Shown here: one piece after another, positions 9,432 through 19,314 of the stretch
Layout of the letters: each line of letters opens with the position of its first letter
Position numbering within the stretch: the first letter of the stretch is position 1
Source of the DNA: Streptomyces bikiniensis
GTDB lineage: Bacteria > Actinomycetota > Actinomycetes > Streptomycetales > Streptomycetaceae
Direction of reading: 5' to 3'
DNA length: 64,000 nt
NCBI GenBank assembly: GCA_000716465.1
Contig: JNWL01000004.1
Location: forward strand, 151,495-215,494
Notes under the pieces: model-generated
What the model was told of the DNA's origin: nothing
The model's input: the letters and a program-made list of their open reading frames with translations, nothing else
Databases searched by the model: none
Translations under genes and position numbers: made by a program

Positions 9432-9558
9432 GGGCCGCCGGGGAGGGCGGCTGTTGGGGGGCGGCCGGGACACGGCACGGTTCCGACCGGGCGGGGCCGC
9501 CGGGGAGGGCGGCTGTTTTGGGGGGCGGCCGGGACACGGCACGGTTCCGACCCGGGCG
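9432..9558. repeat. Two tandem 62-65 bp repeats
   Basis: Copy 1 (9432-9493) and copy 2 (9494-9558) are identical except for three inserted bases in copy 2 (TT and C). They fill part of the gap between the convergent GPP34-like and DUF4232 genes. Each copy contains the stretch CCGGGACACGGCACGG, also found in the 63-nt palindrome at 63398. Confidence 0.85.
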
Positions 9559-9696
9559 GGGCCCGGGGCGATCCCCACGGCTCGCTCCGGGTCCGGCCCG
9601 GTCGGGTCCCGTCCCCCTCCGTCCGGGCGGGCCCGGAGCGGCGCGTGCCGGGAGCCGTCCCGGTCCGCCGGCCCGGATCAGCCTGCCGTCCGCCGC

Positions 9697-10680
9697 TCAC
9701 GTCCCGCTGTCGTCCCGCTGACGTCCGCCGGGCCTCGCCTCTCCCGCCCCCTTCTGCTCCTTCCTCGCCTTCTTCCAGGGGCCGACGCCGAGCTTCCCCG
9801 TCGTCCCCAGGTCGAATTCGGGGGTCACCATCACCGGGGCGGCGCCGGGCTGCGCCCACACGCGCGCGTAGGGGGCGTTCACGGGGCCGTCGGTCACGCC
9901 GTCCACGGTGTTGCGCCAGACCAGACCCGCCTGGGCGCGCTCGCCCGGCGCGAGGACCAGCCGCTCGGGGGCGCCGTCGGCCCCGGTACCGGACGCGATC
10001 GCGTCACCCCCCTTGAGGACCGCCACGCCGTCGACCCGGTCGTGGGCCTCGTCCAGGACCTCGACGCGGGGGTGGCCCTCGATGCGGTACGGCCGGGTGC
10101 CGCAGTTCTCCAGGTGGAGACCGACGACGCGCAGGCCCATGGCGGCGTCGCCGTCGTCGGCGTACACGCGCACGCCCGTGGGCGGGCAGGTGCCTCCCCG
10201 GGAGGGCTCCTCGGCCACCGGGACGCTCCGCACCGTGAGGACCTTCGCGCGCACCTGCCCCGTCTCCGCGTCCGGATGGATGTCGTCGGGGACGACGGTG
10301 CGGCGCACGGTCCGGCCGGGGGCGACGTCCCGGACGGTCTCCTGCGGCATCGCGAGACCGGTGCCCGTCTCCGCCGACAGGAACTGGAGCGTGACCGTGT
10401 AGGTGAGGGGCTCGGTCCCGCGGTTGGTGACGGAGTACGTGGCGCAGGGGCGGGTCCGGCCGGCAAAGGGTTTCGTGCCCGTACCGACGATCACGACCTC
10501 CTCGCCGTCCGGCGAGCCCGTCCCGGCGCCGGCCGTCCCGGTGCCCGTCCCGTCCCCGCAGTCCTGCGCGGCGGAAGGGCTCGCGTCGGTGGCGGTCCCC
10601 TGTCGTTCGGTCCCGCAGGCCGTGAGCAGCAGCAGGCCGATGGCGGGAAGGAAGGCGGCGGGGAGAAGGGTGCGGCGCAT
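9697..10680 (-). CDS. DUF4232-type lipoprotein
   Basis: A 327-residue exported protein with a lipoprotein signal (MRRTLLPAAFLPAIGLLLL followed by TAC, lipidated Cys near residue 22). A Thr/Gly-rich linker follows. Two beta-sandwich-like regions are seen: about 60-160 (LTYTVTLQFLSAETG) and about 165-290, where CGTRPYRIEGHPRVEVLD resembles DUF4232. The C-terminus is a charged Lys/Arg/Gly tail. Streptomyces encode many such surface lipoproteins of unknown function. It lies between unrelated genes and is probably monocistronic. Confidence 0.75.
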   Translation of the reverse strand: MRRTLLPAAFLPAIGLLLLTACGTERQGTATDASPSAAQDCGDGTGTGTAGAGTGSPDGEEVVIVGTGTKPFAGRTRPCATYSVTNRGTEPLTYTVTLQFLSAETGTGLAMPQETVRDVAPGRTVRRTVVPDDIHPDAETGQVRAKVLTVRSVPVAEEPSRGGTCPPTGVRVYADDGDAAMGLRVVGLHLENCGTRPYRIEGHPRVEVLDEAHDRVDGVAVLKGGDAIASGTGADGAPERLVLAPGERAQAGLVWRNTVDGVTDGPVNAPYARVWAQPGAAPVMVTPEFDLGTTGKLGVGPWKKARKEQKGAGEARPGGRQRDDSGT

Positions 10681-10711
10681 GGGGAGAGTTGATCAGCCCC
10701 TCCCCGCCCCG

Positions 10712-10754
10712 CCTGTGACGGAAGCCACCCTTCCGGTAACAGGCCTGTCACAGG
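10712..10754 (-). terminator. Compound inverted repeat, probable terminator of the FUSC gene
   Basis: Outer arms CCTGTGAC and GTCACAGG (8 bp) enclose an inner hairpin CGGAAG/CTTCCG. The segment also contains the perfect 10-bp palindrome ACAGGCCTGT. It is downstream of the minus-strand FUSC gene and just upstream of the lipoprotein gene, so it could also act as an operator for the latter. Confidence 0.5.
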
Positions 10755-10841
10755 GGTGCGGGGACCGGCCGTGCGTTCCTGGCGGCAGAGGCCGACGGGC
10801 CGGTCGCGCGGACTGGCGCATCGGCCGTGCGTGTCGGCGTC

Positions 10842-12023
10842 TCAGCCGCGCGTGTCGGCGACGAGGTCCGACGTGTGCCTGATCTCCTCCAGGATGCGCG
10901 CCGCCTCCACGAGGACCGTGCCGTGCACGGGCCACTCCCCCTCCCGGCCGGACCGGGCGGTGGTCACCACCTCCTCGTAGCGGCGCTCGGCCTCCTCGAC
11001 GCGGCGGCGGAGCCGGGCGGGGTCGTCCGGTCCCCGGGGCGGGGCGAGGCATTCGAGCCCTTCGGCGGTGGCGTGCAGCAGTTCGGCGTAGGAGGCGGCG
11101 AAGTCCGCCGAGACGGACGCCTCGAAGGCACGCCGGGGCCCGGACGGCTCGGGGGTCCGGGGCTCGTACGTCAGGGCACGGCCGATGGAGCGGACGTGGG
11201 TGCCGATGCGCTCGATCATGCCGATGGTCTCGTGGCAGCGCCGGAGGGACGCCTGGGCGCTGTTCCAGGGACGGCGGGGGTTGAGCCTGGCGTTCTCCTG
11301 CTCCCTTTCGAGCACGGAGCGCGCGTCCGCCGCCTGTGCGGCCAGCTCCTCGCAGCGGCGCGGCCAGTCCTCCCCCCGTACGTCCTCGCCGGCCGTCTTC
11401 CGCTCGGCGGTTCCGGCCAGGTCGCGCAGGAGGGTCTGCGTGCGGGCGGTCAGCTCCTCGACCCGGCGCCGTGCCGTGTCCGTGTGCGGCGGGGGAGCGA
11501 CGGCGAAGTGGGCGGCGAGGCCGCAGCACACCCCGATGGCGGCGGACGCGACCAGATGGCCGATGTAGTCGACCCGTCCGCCGCCGCCCGCGAAGGCGAA
11601 GAGGGCCACCACCGGGATCTGGGCGCCCTGCCCTCCGAGGAGGCGGAGGCGGGCCACCCCGAGGGCGACGAAGACCAGGACGCAGAGGGTCCAGGCGTGG
11701 ACGCCGACGGTGCTGCCGAACCCCGCCGCCACCGCCGTGCCGACCGCCATCGCGCCCAGGTACTGGGCCGATTCCCACACCGAGCGGTAGACCGTCGCCT
11801 GGAGGGCGAGGAGCGCCGTGAACGGGGCGAACGCCGTGACGTTCACGGGCAGCAGCCACGAGGAGAGGCACCAGGCCACGGTCGCGGCGGCGGCCCCCTT
11901 GACCAGGAGCAGCACTCCGTCGCGGGCCTCGCCGGGTCCCCGTACCGCCTCCTCGAGGGACGTGCGGACGGTGTGCCACCGGCGCCGGCACCAGTCGCCC
12001 GCCCGGGTCTTCGATTCGGACAC
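10842..12023 (-). CDS. FUSC-family membrane protein (aromatic acid exporter-like)
   Basis: A 393-residue protein. The N-terminal half has about six predicted membrane segments (residues 38-175). The C-terminal half is a soluble, highly charged helical domain (about 180-393) with coiled-coil character. This matches half-size fusaric-acid-resistance/aromatic acid exporter (FUSC, ArAE) proteins, thought to export aromatic acids. The substrate is unknown. It is divergent from the M20 peptidase gene across 168 bp, so shared control is possible, though no clear operator is seen. Confidence 0.75.
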   Translation of the reverse strand: MSESKTRAGDWCRRRWHTVRTSLEEAVRGPGEARDGVLLLVKGAAAATVAWCLSSWLLPVNVTAFAPFTALLALQATVYRSVWESAQYLGAMAVGTAVAAGFGSTVGVHAWTLCVLVFVALGVARLRLLGGQGAQIPVVALFAFAGGGGRVDYIGHLVASAAIGVCCGLAAHFAVAPPPHTDTARRRVEELTARTQTLLRDLAGTAERKTAGEDVRGEDWPRRCEELAAQAADARSVLEREQENARLNPRRPWNSAQASLRRCHETIGMIERIGTHVRSIGRALTYEPRTPEPSGPRRAFEASVSADFAASYAELLHATAEGLECLAPPRGPDDPARLRRRVEEAERRYEEVVTTARSGREGEWPVHGTVLVEAARILEEIRHTSDLVADTRG

Positions 12024-12191
12024 GCCTCTCCCGTCCTCGGTGCATGCTCGTGTCCGCCGCTCCTACCCGTCCCGCGGGGATGTACGTGCGCGTTCCGGGG
12101 CTCCGGAGACGAAGCGGCCGCTCCGGGCATCGTGCGCGCCGGACGTGGAAGACGCGGGGTGTCGGCGACCGTTCGCATCGGAGGAGGCCCC

Positions 12192-13454
12192 ATGTCCCGC
12201 ACCCCGGAAGCACGCGCTCCCGAGGCCCGTGACCCGGAGTCCGTGTACGCCCGCGTCCGGGAGGAGGTGGCCGCCCGGGCGGACCGCCTCTGGGACGTGG
12301 GCCTCGCGTTGCACCGCGAACCCGAGACGGCCTACGAGGAGCACGGGGCGTCCCGGCTCCTCGCGGACGAGCTGGAACGGGAGGGGTTCCGGGTGGAGCG
12401 CGGCGTGGCGGGGCTGCCGACCGCCTTCGCCGCGCGCGCGGGCGGCAGTGGAGGAGGCGAAGGGGGCACGGCGGGCGGGAGGCCGTGTGTCGCCCTGCTG
12501 ATGGAGTACGACGCGCTGCCGCTGCTCGGCCACGCCTGCGGGCACAACCTGATCGCGGCGGCCGGGCTCGGCGCGGCGCTCGCCGCGCGGGCGGCGCTCG
12601 GTGAGGGCGGGGACGGGACCGGGGGGACGCTGCTCGCGGTCGGGGCCCCGGCCGAGGAACGCGGCGGCGGGAAGGTCGCGGAGGTGGCGGCGGGCCTGTT
12701 CGAGGGGGTGGACGCGGCGCTGATGTTCCATCCCGGCGTGTACGACTGGAGGTGGGCCCCGCTGACGGCCAGCGCGCAGATCAGGGTGGGGTTCCACGGG
12801 CGGGCCGCGCATCCGACGGGCAGCCCCACGGAGGGGATCGACGCGCTCGGCGCCCTGATCCAGCTGTTCAACGCGCTCGGCGTGCTGCACAAGCGCCTGC
12901 CGTCCGGGTCGCACGTCCAGGGGATCGTCACGGACGGGGGCCGGGCCACGAACATCGTCCCCGAGTACGCGGAAGGCCTCTTCGGGCTGCGCGGCGGGAC
13001 CACGGCCGCCCTGGAGGAGCTGGTGGAGGAGCTGCGCACGTGCGCCCGGGGCGTGGCCCTCGCCACCGGGACGACGGTGGAGGTGACCGACGCGGCCGGC
13101 CGCTACGAGCACTTCCGGGACAACGACGTGCTCTCCGGTCTCTTCGCCGGGCACCTGGAGCGGTCGGGGATCACGCTGTCGGAGCCCGTGGCGGGCGTCT
13201 ACCTGGGATCGTCGGACATCGGGAACGTCAGTACGCGCGTGCCCGCGATCCACCCGTTCCTCGCGATCATGGGCGCGGACGGTTCGGACCACACGCCGGA
13301 GTTCGCGGAGGCGGCCGCCGGGCCGCGGGCGCGGCGGGCGATGCTGGCGGCGGCCGAGGCGCTCGCCTGCACGGCGGTGGACGTGCTGCTGCGGCCCGAC
13401 GTGCCGGAGCGGGCCTGGGACCGCTTCCGGGAGAAGGCCGCCGCGGGACTGTGA
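12192..13454 (+). CDS. M20 family amidohydrolase
   Basis: A 420-residue metal-dependent amidohydrolase of the M20D type (p-aminobenzoyl-glutamate hydrolase/N-acyl amino acid hydrolase-like), starting at ATG 12192 after GGAGGAGG. Metal-site motifs are visible: HREPET, MEYDALPLLGHACGHN, APAEERGGGK and the dimerisation-domain GRAAHPTGSP. It would cleave an amide bond of an N-acylated amino acid or dipeptide. It is convergent with the decarboxylase and close to the amidotransferase/ligase genes at 15-20 kb, so a role in recycling amide-linked amino acids is plausible but inferred. Confidence 0.87.
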   Translation: MSRTPEARAPEARDPESVYARVREEVAARADRLWDVGLALHREPETAYEEHGASRLLADELEREGFRVERGVAGLPTAFAARAGGSGGGEGGTAGGRPCVALLMEYDALPLLGHACGHNLIAAAGLGAALAARAALGEGGDGTGGTLLAVGAPAEERGGGKVAEVAAGLFEGVDAALMFHPGVYDWRWAPLTASAQIRVGFHGRAAHPTGSPTEGIDALGALIQLFNALGVLHKRLPSGSHVQGIVTDGGRATNIVPEYAEGLFGLRGGTTAALEELVEELRTCARGVALATGTTVEVTDAAGRYEHFRDNDVLSGLFAGHLERSGITLSEPVAGVYLGSSDIGNVSTRVPAIHPFLAIMGADGSDHTPEFAEAAAGPRARRAMLAAAEALACTAVDVLLRPDVPERAWDRFREKAAAGL

Positions 13455-13462
13455 CGGTCATC

Positions 13463-13490
13463 CCGCCTCCCCCGGCGCCGGGGGAGGCGG
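13463..13490. terminator. 28-bp perfect palindrome, bidirectional terminator
   Basis: A perfect 28-bp palindrome centred on GGCGCC lies in the 42-bp gap between two convergent genes. It should form a 12-13 bp GC stem in either transcript. Confidence 0.8.
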
Positions 13491-13496
13491 AGGGTG

Positions 13497-14963
13497 TCAG
13501 TCCTCGACGGTCACGCGTACGGTCCTGACCTCCGTGTCGGCCGCGTCCGGTACGACCATTCCGGCCTCGACGCCGCTGCGCAGGTACTGGAGGACCTCGG
13601 CGTTCAGCCTCTCGCCGGGCAGGGCGGCGGGGATGCCGGGCGGATAGGGCGTGAGCATCTCGGCGGCCACCCGTCCGACGGCCTTCTCCAGGGGCACCTG
13701 CTCGACCCGCCCGAAGAAGGCGTCGCGCGGCAGCATCACCTGCTCCAGGCGCAGGTCCGCCGGGTCGGGGACCTCCACCCGGGGCGCGGGGCGCAGCTCG
13801 TCGGCGTGCGCGGCGGCGTCGCGCAGGGCGTCCAGCAGGAGCTGGGCGCTGTGGATGTCGTCCGCGTGGGTGAGCTGGGCGCTGGTGCGGCGGTGGTCGG
13901 ACAGGTGCAAGTTGACGTGGTGGCGCTCGCGGATCCAGTCGGCGACGCGGTAGCCGGTGGTGTCGAGGCCGGTGACGTCCACGATGACCTGGAGGGGGTC
14001 GAGGTCGGCCGCGCGGCCGGGGCCGCAGAAGTCGTCGCGCCCGTGGACGCGCATGCCGTCGAAGCCGTCGATCCGCGTCCGTACCGTCTTGGCCAGGGAG
14101 AGCGCGTCGTCGTAGAGGGCGTGGCCGTGCTGGACCATCTGGCGGCGCCAGCCGTCGAGGGCCGCGTACATGAGGACGGAGGGGCTGGTGGTGCCCAGGA
14201 GGTCCTCGCGGTTCTTGAGGACCTCGGGATCGATCAGGTCGCCCTGGAGGTGGAAGACCGAGCCCTGTTCGAGGCCGGAGCCCATCTTGTGCACGGAGGT
14301 CACGCACACGTCCGCGCCGGCGTCCATGGCCCAGGTCGGCAGGTCCGGGTGGAACGGCAGGTGGGCGCCCCACGCCTCGTCGACGATGAGCGGCACGCCG
14401 TGTTCGTGGCAGGCCTCGGCGATGGCGGACAGGTCGGAGCAGGTGCCGTACGGGGTCGGTGTGGTGACCAGGGCGCCCCGGGCGTCCGGATGCTCGGCGA
14501 AGGCGGCGCGGAAGGCGTCGGCGGACGGCGGGTGGGCGAGGTGGAGTCCGGCGTCCCACTGGGGGTCCACCCAGACCGGCACGATCCCGGCGAGGACGAG
14601 ACCGGACACCACGGACTTGTGCGCGTCCCGTCCCACCAGGAGCTTCTCGTGGGGTCCGGCGACGGACAGCATGGCGGCCTTGACCGAGAGCGAGCTGCCG
14701 CAGGTCGAGAAGAAGGTGTGCTCCGCGCCGACGGCGTCCGCCATCAGCTCCTGCGCCTTCTCCACGACGCCCCTGGACGACGTGCGGTCGTCCAGACCGC
14801 TGGTGGCCAGCACGTCGGACCGGAAGACGGCGTCGCCGAGGACCGCGCGCACGCGGGCGTCCGCGCCGCGGCCCTGCTTGTGGCCGGGCGGGGTGAAGGG
14901 GGTCTGGTTCTCCGCGTGATAGGCGGCCAGCGCGTCGAGCACGGGTGCTTGTGAGTGGTCCAT
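13497..14963 (-). CDS. Orn/Lys/Arg decarboxylase-type PLP enzyme
   Basis: A 488-residue fold-type I PLP enzyme of the prokaryotic ornithine/lysine/arginine decarboxylase group (short form without the receiver-like wing domain). The PLP lysine is Lys226 in TSVHKMGSG. PGHKQG near residue 26, STCGSSLSVKAA and IVDEAWGAH (the PLP-binding Asp) are family hallmarks, and a C-terminal domain carries TPYPPGIPAALPGE. It would decarboxylate a basic amino acid to a diamine or polyamine. It is divergent from the amidotransferase gene and may supply an amine to that island; the substrate is not known. The ATG at 14963 lacks a strong ribosome site. Confidence 0.9.
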   Translation of the reverse strand: MDHSQAPVLDALAAYHAENQTPFTPPGHKQGRGADARVRAVLGDAVFRSDVLATSGLDDRTSSRGVVEKAQELMADAVGAEHTFFSTCGSSLSVKAAMLSVAGPHEKLLVGRDAHKSVVSGLVLAGIVPVWVDPQWDAGLHLAHPPSADAFRAAFAEHPDARGALVTTPTPYGTCSDLSAIAEACHEHGVPLIVDEAWGAHLPFHPDLPTWAMDAGADVCVTSVHKMGSGLEQGSVFHLQGDLIDPEVLKNREDLLGTTSPSVLMYAALDGWRRQMVQHGHALYDDALSLAKTVRTRIDGFDGMRVHGRDDFCGPGRAADLDPLQVIVDVTGLDTTGYRVADWIRERHHVNLHLSDHRRTSAQLTHADDIHSAQLLLDALRDAAAHADELRPAPRVEVPDPADLRLEQVMLPRDAFFGRVEQVPLEKAVGRVAAEMLTPYPPGIPAALPGERLNAEVLQYLRSGVEAGMVVPDAADTEVRTVRVTVED

Positions 14964-15150
14964 GCTGCTTCGACTGCCCCGCCGAATGGGACAAAAACCC
15001 CAGGTGGCGAGGACGGAGGGTGTACGCGGCGTGACGCTCCGGAAGGCATGATCCCGGCCCTGCCGGGCACTCGCGATACGGAGCGGGTCGCCGTGTGCTC
15101 CGTACCGAGGGGCGCGCGGACGCCTGCTCCCTGTCTTCGAGGAGTCTGCA

Positions 15151-15246
15151 GTGAGCGATGCACATGAGGTCGAGGAGGGCTGCGAGGCCCCGGACGCGCC
15201 GGGGGCGGCGGGGGAACGACGGACGGATGTGACATGTGCGGTCTGA
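15151..15246 (+). CDS. Possible 31-residue leader ORF overlapping the amidotransferase start
   Basis: A GTG at 15151, eight bases after a good GAGGAG ribosome site, opens 31 codons (MSDAHEVEEGCEAPDAPGAA at the start) and stops at 15246, overlapping the next gene's start by 13 bp. The downstream ATG at 15234 has only a weak ribosome site of its own. The overlap therefore suggests translational coupling, or that this short acidic peptide is itself functional. It resembles nothing I know and may not be translated. Confidence 0.3.
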   Translation: MSDAHEVEEGCEAPDAPGAAGERRTDVTCAV

Positions 15247-17018
15247 GCGGTGAGATACGTTTCGACGACCGGCGGCCCGACGTGGCCGCGGTCGAGCGCA
15301 TGACCGATCGCCTGGCGGCCCGGGGCCCCGACGGCCGGGGCGTCTGGTCGCAGGGCCCGGTGGCCCTGGGGCACCGCCGGCTCAAGATCATCGATCTGTC
15401 CGAGCGCGGCGCCCAGCCGATGGCGGACGCCGAGGCCCGGCTCACGGGCGTGTTCAACGGGTGCGTGTACAACTACCAGGAGCTCCGGCGGGAGCTGGAG
15501 ACCCTGGGGCACCGGTTCTTCTCCACCTCGGACACCGAGGTGGTCCTCAAGGCGTACCATCAGTGGGGCGTCGACTGCGTCGACCGCTTCAAGGGCATGT
15601 TCGCGTTCGCCATCGTGGAGAACGACACCGGCCGGCTCGTCCTGGCCCGCGACCGGCTGGGCATCAAGCCCCTGTACCTGTCCCACGCCCCCGGCCGGCT
15701 GCGGTTCGCCTCCACCCTGCCCGCGCTGCTCGCGGGCGGCGGCGTCGACACGTCCCTGGACCCGGTGGCCCTGCACCAGTACCTGAGCTGGCACGCCACG
15801 GTGGCGGCCCCGCGCACCGTCCTCAACGGGGTGCGCAAGCTGCCGCCCGCCACGGTGCGCGTGGTGGAGCCGGACGGCACGTACCGCGACCGGGTCTACT
15901 GGCAGCCGTCGTACACCCGCCGTGCCGAGTACGCGGGCATGGACGCGGCCGACTGGCGCGACGCGGTCCTGGACGCGCTGCGGACGGCGGTGCGCCGCCG
16001 GATGGTCGCCGACGTGCCGGTCGGCGTGCTGCTCTCCGGCGGCCTCGACTCGTCCCTGATCGTGGCGCTGCTCGCCGAGGAGGGCCAGCGGGACCTGGCG
16101 ACGTTCAGCGTCGGGTTCGAGTCGGAGGGCGGCGAGGAGGGCGACGAGTTCGCGTACTCCGATCTGATCGCCCGGCGCTACGACACCGAGCACCACCAGC
16201 TGATGGTCCCCTCGGACCGGGTGTCGACCGCCCTGGACAGCGCGGTCCTGGCCATGAGCGAGCCCATGATCAGCCATGACGTGGTGGCGTTCCACCTGCT
16301 TTCGGAGCTGGTCTCCAAGGAGGTGAGCGTGGTCCAGAGCGGCCAGGGCGCCGACGAGGTGTTCGCCGGCTACCACTGGTACCCGGACCTGGCGTCCGTG
16401 CCGCGCGAGCGGGAGCCGGAGCGGTACGCGGAGGTGTACTTCGACCGTCCGCACTCCGACTTCGCCCGGATCCTGCAGCCGCACCTGCTGACCGGCCACG
16501 ACGAGTCCGGCCGGTTCGTCCACGAGCACATGGCCGCGCCGGGGGCCGAGACCGCGCTCGACGCGGCGCTGCGGCTCGACACCCACGTCATGCTCGTCGA
16601 CGACCCGGTCAAGCGCGTGGACAACATGACCATGGACTGGGGCCTGGAGGCCCGGGTGCCGTTCCTGGACCACGAGCTGGTCGAGCTGGCGGCGGCCTGC
16701 CCGCCGGAGCTGAAGCTGGCCCAGGGCGGCAAGGGCGTCCTGAAGGACGCGGGCCGCAAGGTGCTGCCGCGCGAGGTCGTGGACCGGCCCAAGGGCTACT
16801 TCCCGGTGCCGGCCATCCGCCACATGGCGGGGCCCGTCCTCGAACGGGTGCGTCAGGCGCTGTCCGCGCCGGAGGCACGCGCGCGGGGCGTCTTCCGGGA
16901 CGAGTACGTCGCCGAGCTGCTCTCCGCCCCCGACCACCACCGGACGAAGCGAGGAGCGAACGCCCTGTGGCACGTGGCGTTGCTGGAGATATGGCTGCAG
17001 ACGCACGGGATCGACTGA
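15234..17018 (+). CDS. Class II glutamine amidotransferase of the asparagine synthase family (N-acetylglutaminylglutamine amidotransferase-like)
   Basis: A 594-residue protein. Cys2 after the initiator Met is the N-terminal nucleophile of the glutaminase domain (about 2-200), which fixes the start at 15234. The synthetase domain carries the ATP PP-loop SGGLDSS (268-274). Sequence style and length fit the asparagine synthase subfamily annotated as N-acetylglutaminylglutamine amidotransferase, which amidates a dipeptide to make the osmolyte NAGGN. The usual partner, an acetyltransferase/ATP-grasp synthetase (Ngg), is not adjacent. Instead an S9 peptidase and a YbdK-type ligase follow, so the acceptor could be a different gamma-glutamyl compound. 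Plain asparagine synthase is the fallback. Confidence 0.82.
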   Translation: MCGLSGEIRFDDRRPDVAAVERMTDRLAARGPDGRGVWSQGPVALGHRRLKIIDLSERGAQPMADAEARLTGVFNGCVYNYQELRRELETLGHRFFSTSDTEVVLKAYHQWGVDCVDRFKGMFAFAIVENDTGRLVLARDRLGIKPLYLSHAPGRLRFASTLPALLAGGGVDTSLDPVALHQYLSWHATVAAPRTVLNGVRKLPPATVRVVEPDGTYRDRVYWQPSYTRRAEYAGMDAADWRDAVLDALRTAVRRRMVADVPVGVLLSGGLDSSLIVALLAEEGQRDLATFSVGFESEGGEEGDEFAYSDLIARRYDTEHHQLMVPSDRVSTALDSAVLAMSEPMISHDVVAFHLLSELVSKEVSVVQSGQGADEVFAGYHWYPDLASVPREREPERYAEVYFDRPHSDFARILQPHLLTGHDESGRFVHEHMAAPGAETALDAALRLDTHVMLVDDPVKRVDNMTMDWGLEARVPFLDHELVELAAACPPELKLAQGGKGVLKDAGRKVLPREVVDRPKGYFPVPAIRHMAGPVLERVRQALSAPEARARGVFRDEYVAELLSAPDHHRTKRGANALWHVALLEIWLQTHGID

Positions 17019-19153
17019 TCGGGGCGATGTCGGCGGCGCCCGTGCCGGTGCCGCTGGCCGACGCGGCCGGGGCCCGCGACACGCCCCGGCCGCTGGTGGC
17101 GCACGGCTGCTGGTACCCGTCCGCGGACCCCACGGGCGAGTGGGTGGCGTTCATCTGCGACCGGACGGGCGTCCCCCAGCTGTGGACCGGGGCCGTGAAC
17201 GGCACGGAGATCCACCTCCTCGACGCGGACCCCGACCCGGTCACGGAGGTGTCCTGGTCCCCCGACGGGCGCTGGATCGCCTACACGGTCGCCCCGGGGG
17301 GCGGCGAGCACACCCGCGTCCTGTGCGTACGGCCGGACGGCACCGGCCGCCGGATCGTGGCGGGCGCGGACGCGGGCAGCTCCGCCTATCTGGGCTGCTG
17401 GACGCGGGACGGCTCGGCCGTGGCGGTCACGGTGGCCGAGCCGCCTCCCCCGACGGGCCCCACGGTCCGCGCGGTCCTTCCGGAGCCGTCCGCCCCGGAC
17501 CACGGGACGGCGTTCGGGGACCTGCCCGCGGGCTGGGCGGAGCGCGACGGCCCTGCCACGCTGCTGGGCGGCGCGGGGCACGGGGAGGTGGGACCGGACG
17601 GCGGCGGGCCGGGGCACGGGCCGGAGGGCCCGGTTCACGAACCCGGTGCACCGGACCGCGCGTCGGACGCACCCGTCCACGAGGAGGGCGGCCTGGACGG
17701 CGGGGCGCAGGACCGGCTCACCGCGTACCTGGTCGACCCCTCCGGGCTCGGATCGCCCGTGCTCGTCGCCGCCGAGTCGGGGGCCGCGACGCTGCGGGTG
17801 TGCGACGTCGACCAGGACGGGCGGTTCGCCCTGGTGCGCCGGGGTCCGCGCGGCCGGCGGGAGGCGGTGGTGGTGCGCACCGCCGACCTCACGACCGGGT
17901 CCGTCCTGCGGGTCGGCGACGGGGACCCCTGGATCGGCCGGTTCTCGCAGGACGGCCGCACCCTGTGGCTGCGCAGCGACCACGAGCGGCGGTTCGCGGC
18001 ACTCCTGGCGGCGACGCTCGACGAGGACGGCGGGCGCGTCGGCCTGTCCGTGGTGGCCGAGCGCGAGGACAGCGACCTCGAACTCCTCGCGTTCGCCGAG
18101 GACGGACGCACGGCCGCGCTCGCGTGGAACGTGCGGGGCGCGAGCGAGCTGGAGGCCCTGAGCCTGTCCACGGCGGCCCGGCCCCGGGAGGTGCCGCTGC
18201 CGCACGAGGTGGTCACCCGGATCACCCGGGCCGGACCGGGCGGCATGGTCCTCGCCCTGTCGGGCTCGCAGCGCCGCCCTGGCGTGTGGTGGGCGCCTCC
18301 CGGGGCCGGGACGCTGTCGGCCCGCACGCCGTGGTCCTCGCGGGACGAGGACGCCGTGCCCCCGGGGAGGCCGCCCGTACGGCCCGTGCCGCTGCGGCCG
18401 ACGGCCCGGGACGGGCTGCGCCTGGGCGGCTGGTACTACCGGGCGCCCGGGCGCGACGCCGGGCGCCCGGGCCCGTGCGTGATCCATCTGCACGGCGGGC
18501 CGGAGGAGCAGGAGCGGCCGGTGTTCGACCCGCTGTACCACGAGCTGCTCGGCCGGGGCCTGGACGTCTTCGCGCCCGACGTGCGCGGCTCGTCCGGCTG
18601 GGGCAGGCCGTTCGTGGACGCCGACCTCGGTACGGGGCGGTTCGCGGCGATCGACGACGTGGCCGACTGCGCGGCGCACGTGGTCCTGGAAGGCCTGGCC
18701 GATCCGACGCGCCTCGCGGTGATGGGGCGCTCGTACGGCGGCTATCTGACGATGGCGTCCCTCGTGTGGCATCCGGAGCTGTTCCGCACCGGGGTCGCGG
18801 TGTGCGGGATGTCGGACCTCTCGACGTTCTTCGCGGGGACGGAGCCGTGGATCGCCGAGTCGGCGGCCCACAAGTACGGGCATCCGGTGCGCGACCGGGA
18901 GCTGCTGCGCTCCCTGTCCCCCATGAGCCGGGTCGACGCGCTGCGCGTGCCGCTGCTCGCGGTGCACGGCGAGCACGACACGAACGTCCCGCCGGGCGAG
19001 TCGGAGCAGATGGTGCGGGCCGCGCGGGAGCGGGGCCTGCCGGCGGAGATGCTCACGCTGCGCGACGAGGGGCACGAGTTCCGGCGGGCGGACAACCGGC
19101 GGCTGTTCCGGCGGGCCGCCGCCGACTGGATGCAGCGGCATCTGGGCCTCTGA
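16991..19153 (+). CDS. S9 family peptidase (prolyl oligopeptidase-like)
   Basis: About 720 residues: a beta-propeller region ([11 protein letters not shown] and similar WD/PD-type repeats) followed by an alpha/beta-hydrolase domain. The catalytic serine is in GRSYGGY; the Asp is in HGEHDTNVP and the His in DEGHEF. ATG 16991 is preferred because GGAG lies 5 bp upstream; this overlaps the amidotransferase gene by 28 bp. ATG 17027 is the alternative. An Ala/Gly/Pro/His/Glu-rich insert (coding 17480-17710) interrupts the propeller. No signal peptide, so probably cytoplasmic, trimming small peptides. Tight coupling implies the substrate is linked to the amidotransferase product. Confidence 0.86.
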   Translation: MAADARDRLIGAMSAAPVPVPLADAAGARDTPRPLVAHGCWYPSADPTGEWVAFICDRTGVPQLWTGAVNGTEIHLLDADPDPVTEVSWSPDGRWIAYTVAPGGGEHTRVLCVRPDGTGRRIVAGADAGSSAYLGCWTRDGSAVAVTVAEPPPPTGPTVRAVLPEPSAPDHGTAFGDLPAGWAERDGPATLLGGAGHGEVGPDGGGPGHGPEGPVHEPGAPDRASDAPVHEEGGLDGGAQDRLTAYLVDPSGLGSPVLVAAESGAATLRVCDVDQDGRFALVRRGPRGRREAVVVRTADLTTGSVLRVGDGDPWIGRFSQDGRTLWLRSDHERRFAALLAATLDEDGGRVGLSVVAEREDSDLELLAFAEDGRTAALAWNVRGASELEALSLSTAARPREVPLPHEVVTRITRAGPGGMVLALSGSQRRPGVWWAPPGAGTLSARTPWSSRDEDAVPPGRPPVRPVPLRPTARDGLRLGGWYYRAPGRDAGRPGPCVIHLHGGPEEQERPVFDPLYHELLGRGLDVFAPDVRGSSGWGRPFVDADLGTGRFAAIDDVADCAAHVVLEGLADPTRLAVMGRSYGGYLTMASLVWHPELFRTGVAVCGMSDLSTFFAGTEPWIAESAAHKYGHPVRDRELLRSLSPMSRVDALRVPLLAVHGEHDTNVPPGESEQMVRAARERGLPAEMLTLRDEGHEFRRADNRRLFRRAAADWMQRHLGL

Positions 19154-19252
19154 GGGGGCTCCCCCTCGCGGTCCGCAGCCGGGCGGTGCGGCGGGCGGCG
19201 CGGGCCGGCGTGTTCCCTCACCGTCCGCAGCCGGTCGGTATCGCCCGCGTGA

Positions 19253-19276
19253 CCTGCGGAAAAGGGATGCCGCAGG
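19253..19276. promoter_or_regulatory. Inverted repeat ahead of the YbdK-type ligase
   Basis: CCTGCGG and CCGCAGG are separated by 10 nt in the 161-bp gap before the ligase gene. The sequence CCGCAGCCGG also occurs twice just upstream. This could be an operator or an mRNA hairpin. Confidence 0.3.
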
Positions 19277-19314
19277 ACCGATTCCCCCGGCCGATCGGGG
19301 GTAGTCGGGGAGGC

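Noticed and set aside
14955..15167. Plus-strand open frame between the decarboxylase and amidotransferase genes
   Set aside because: Weak codon pattern, no ribosome site, covers the divergent promoter region.
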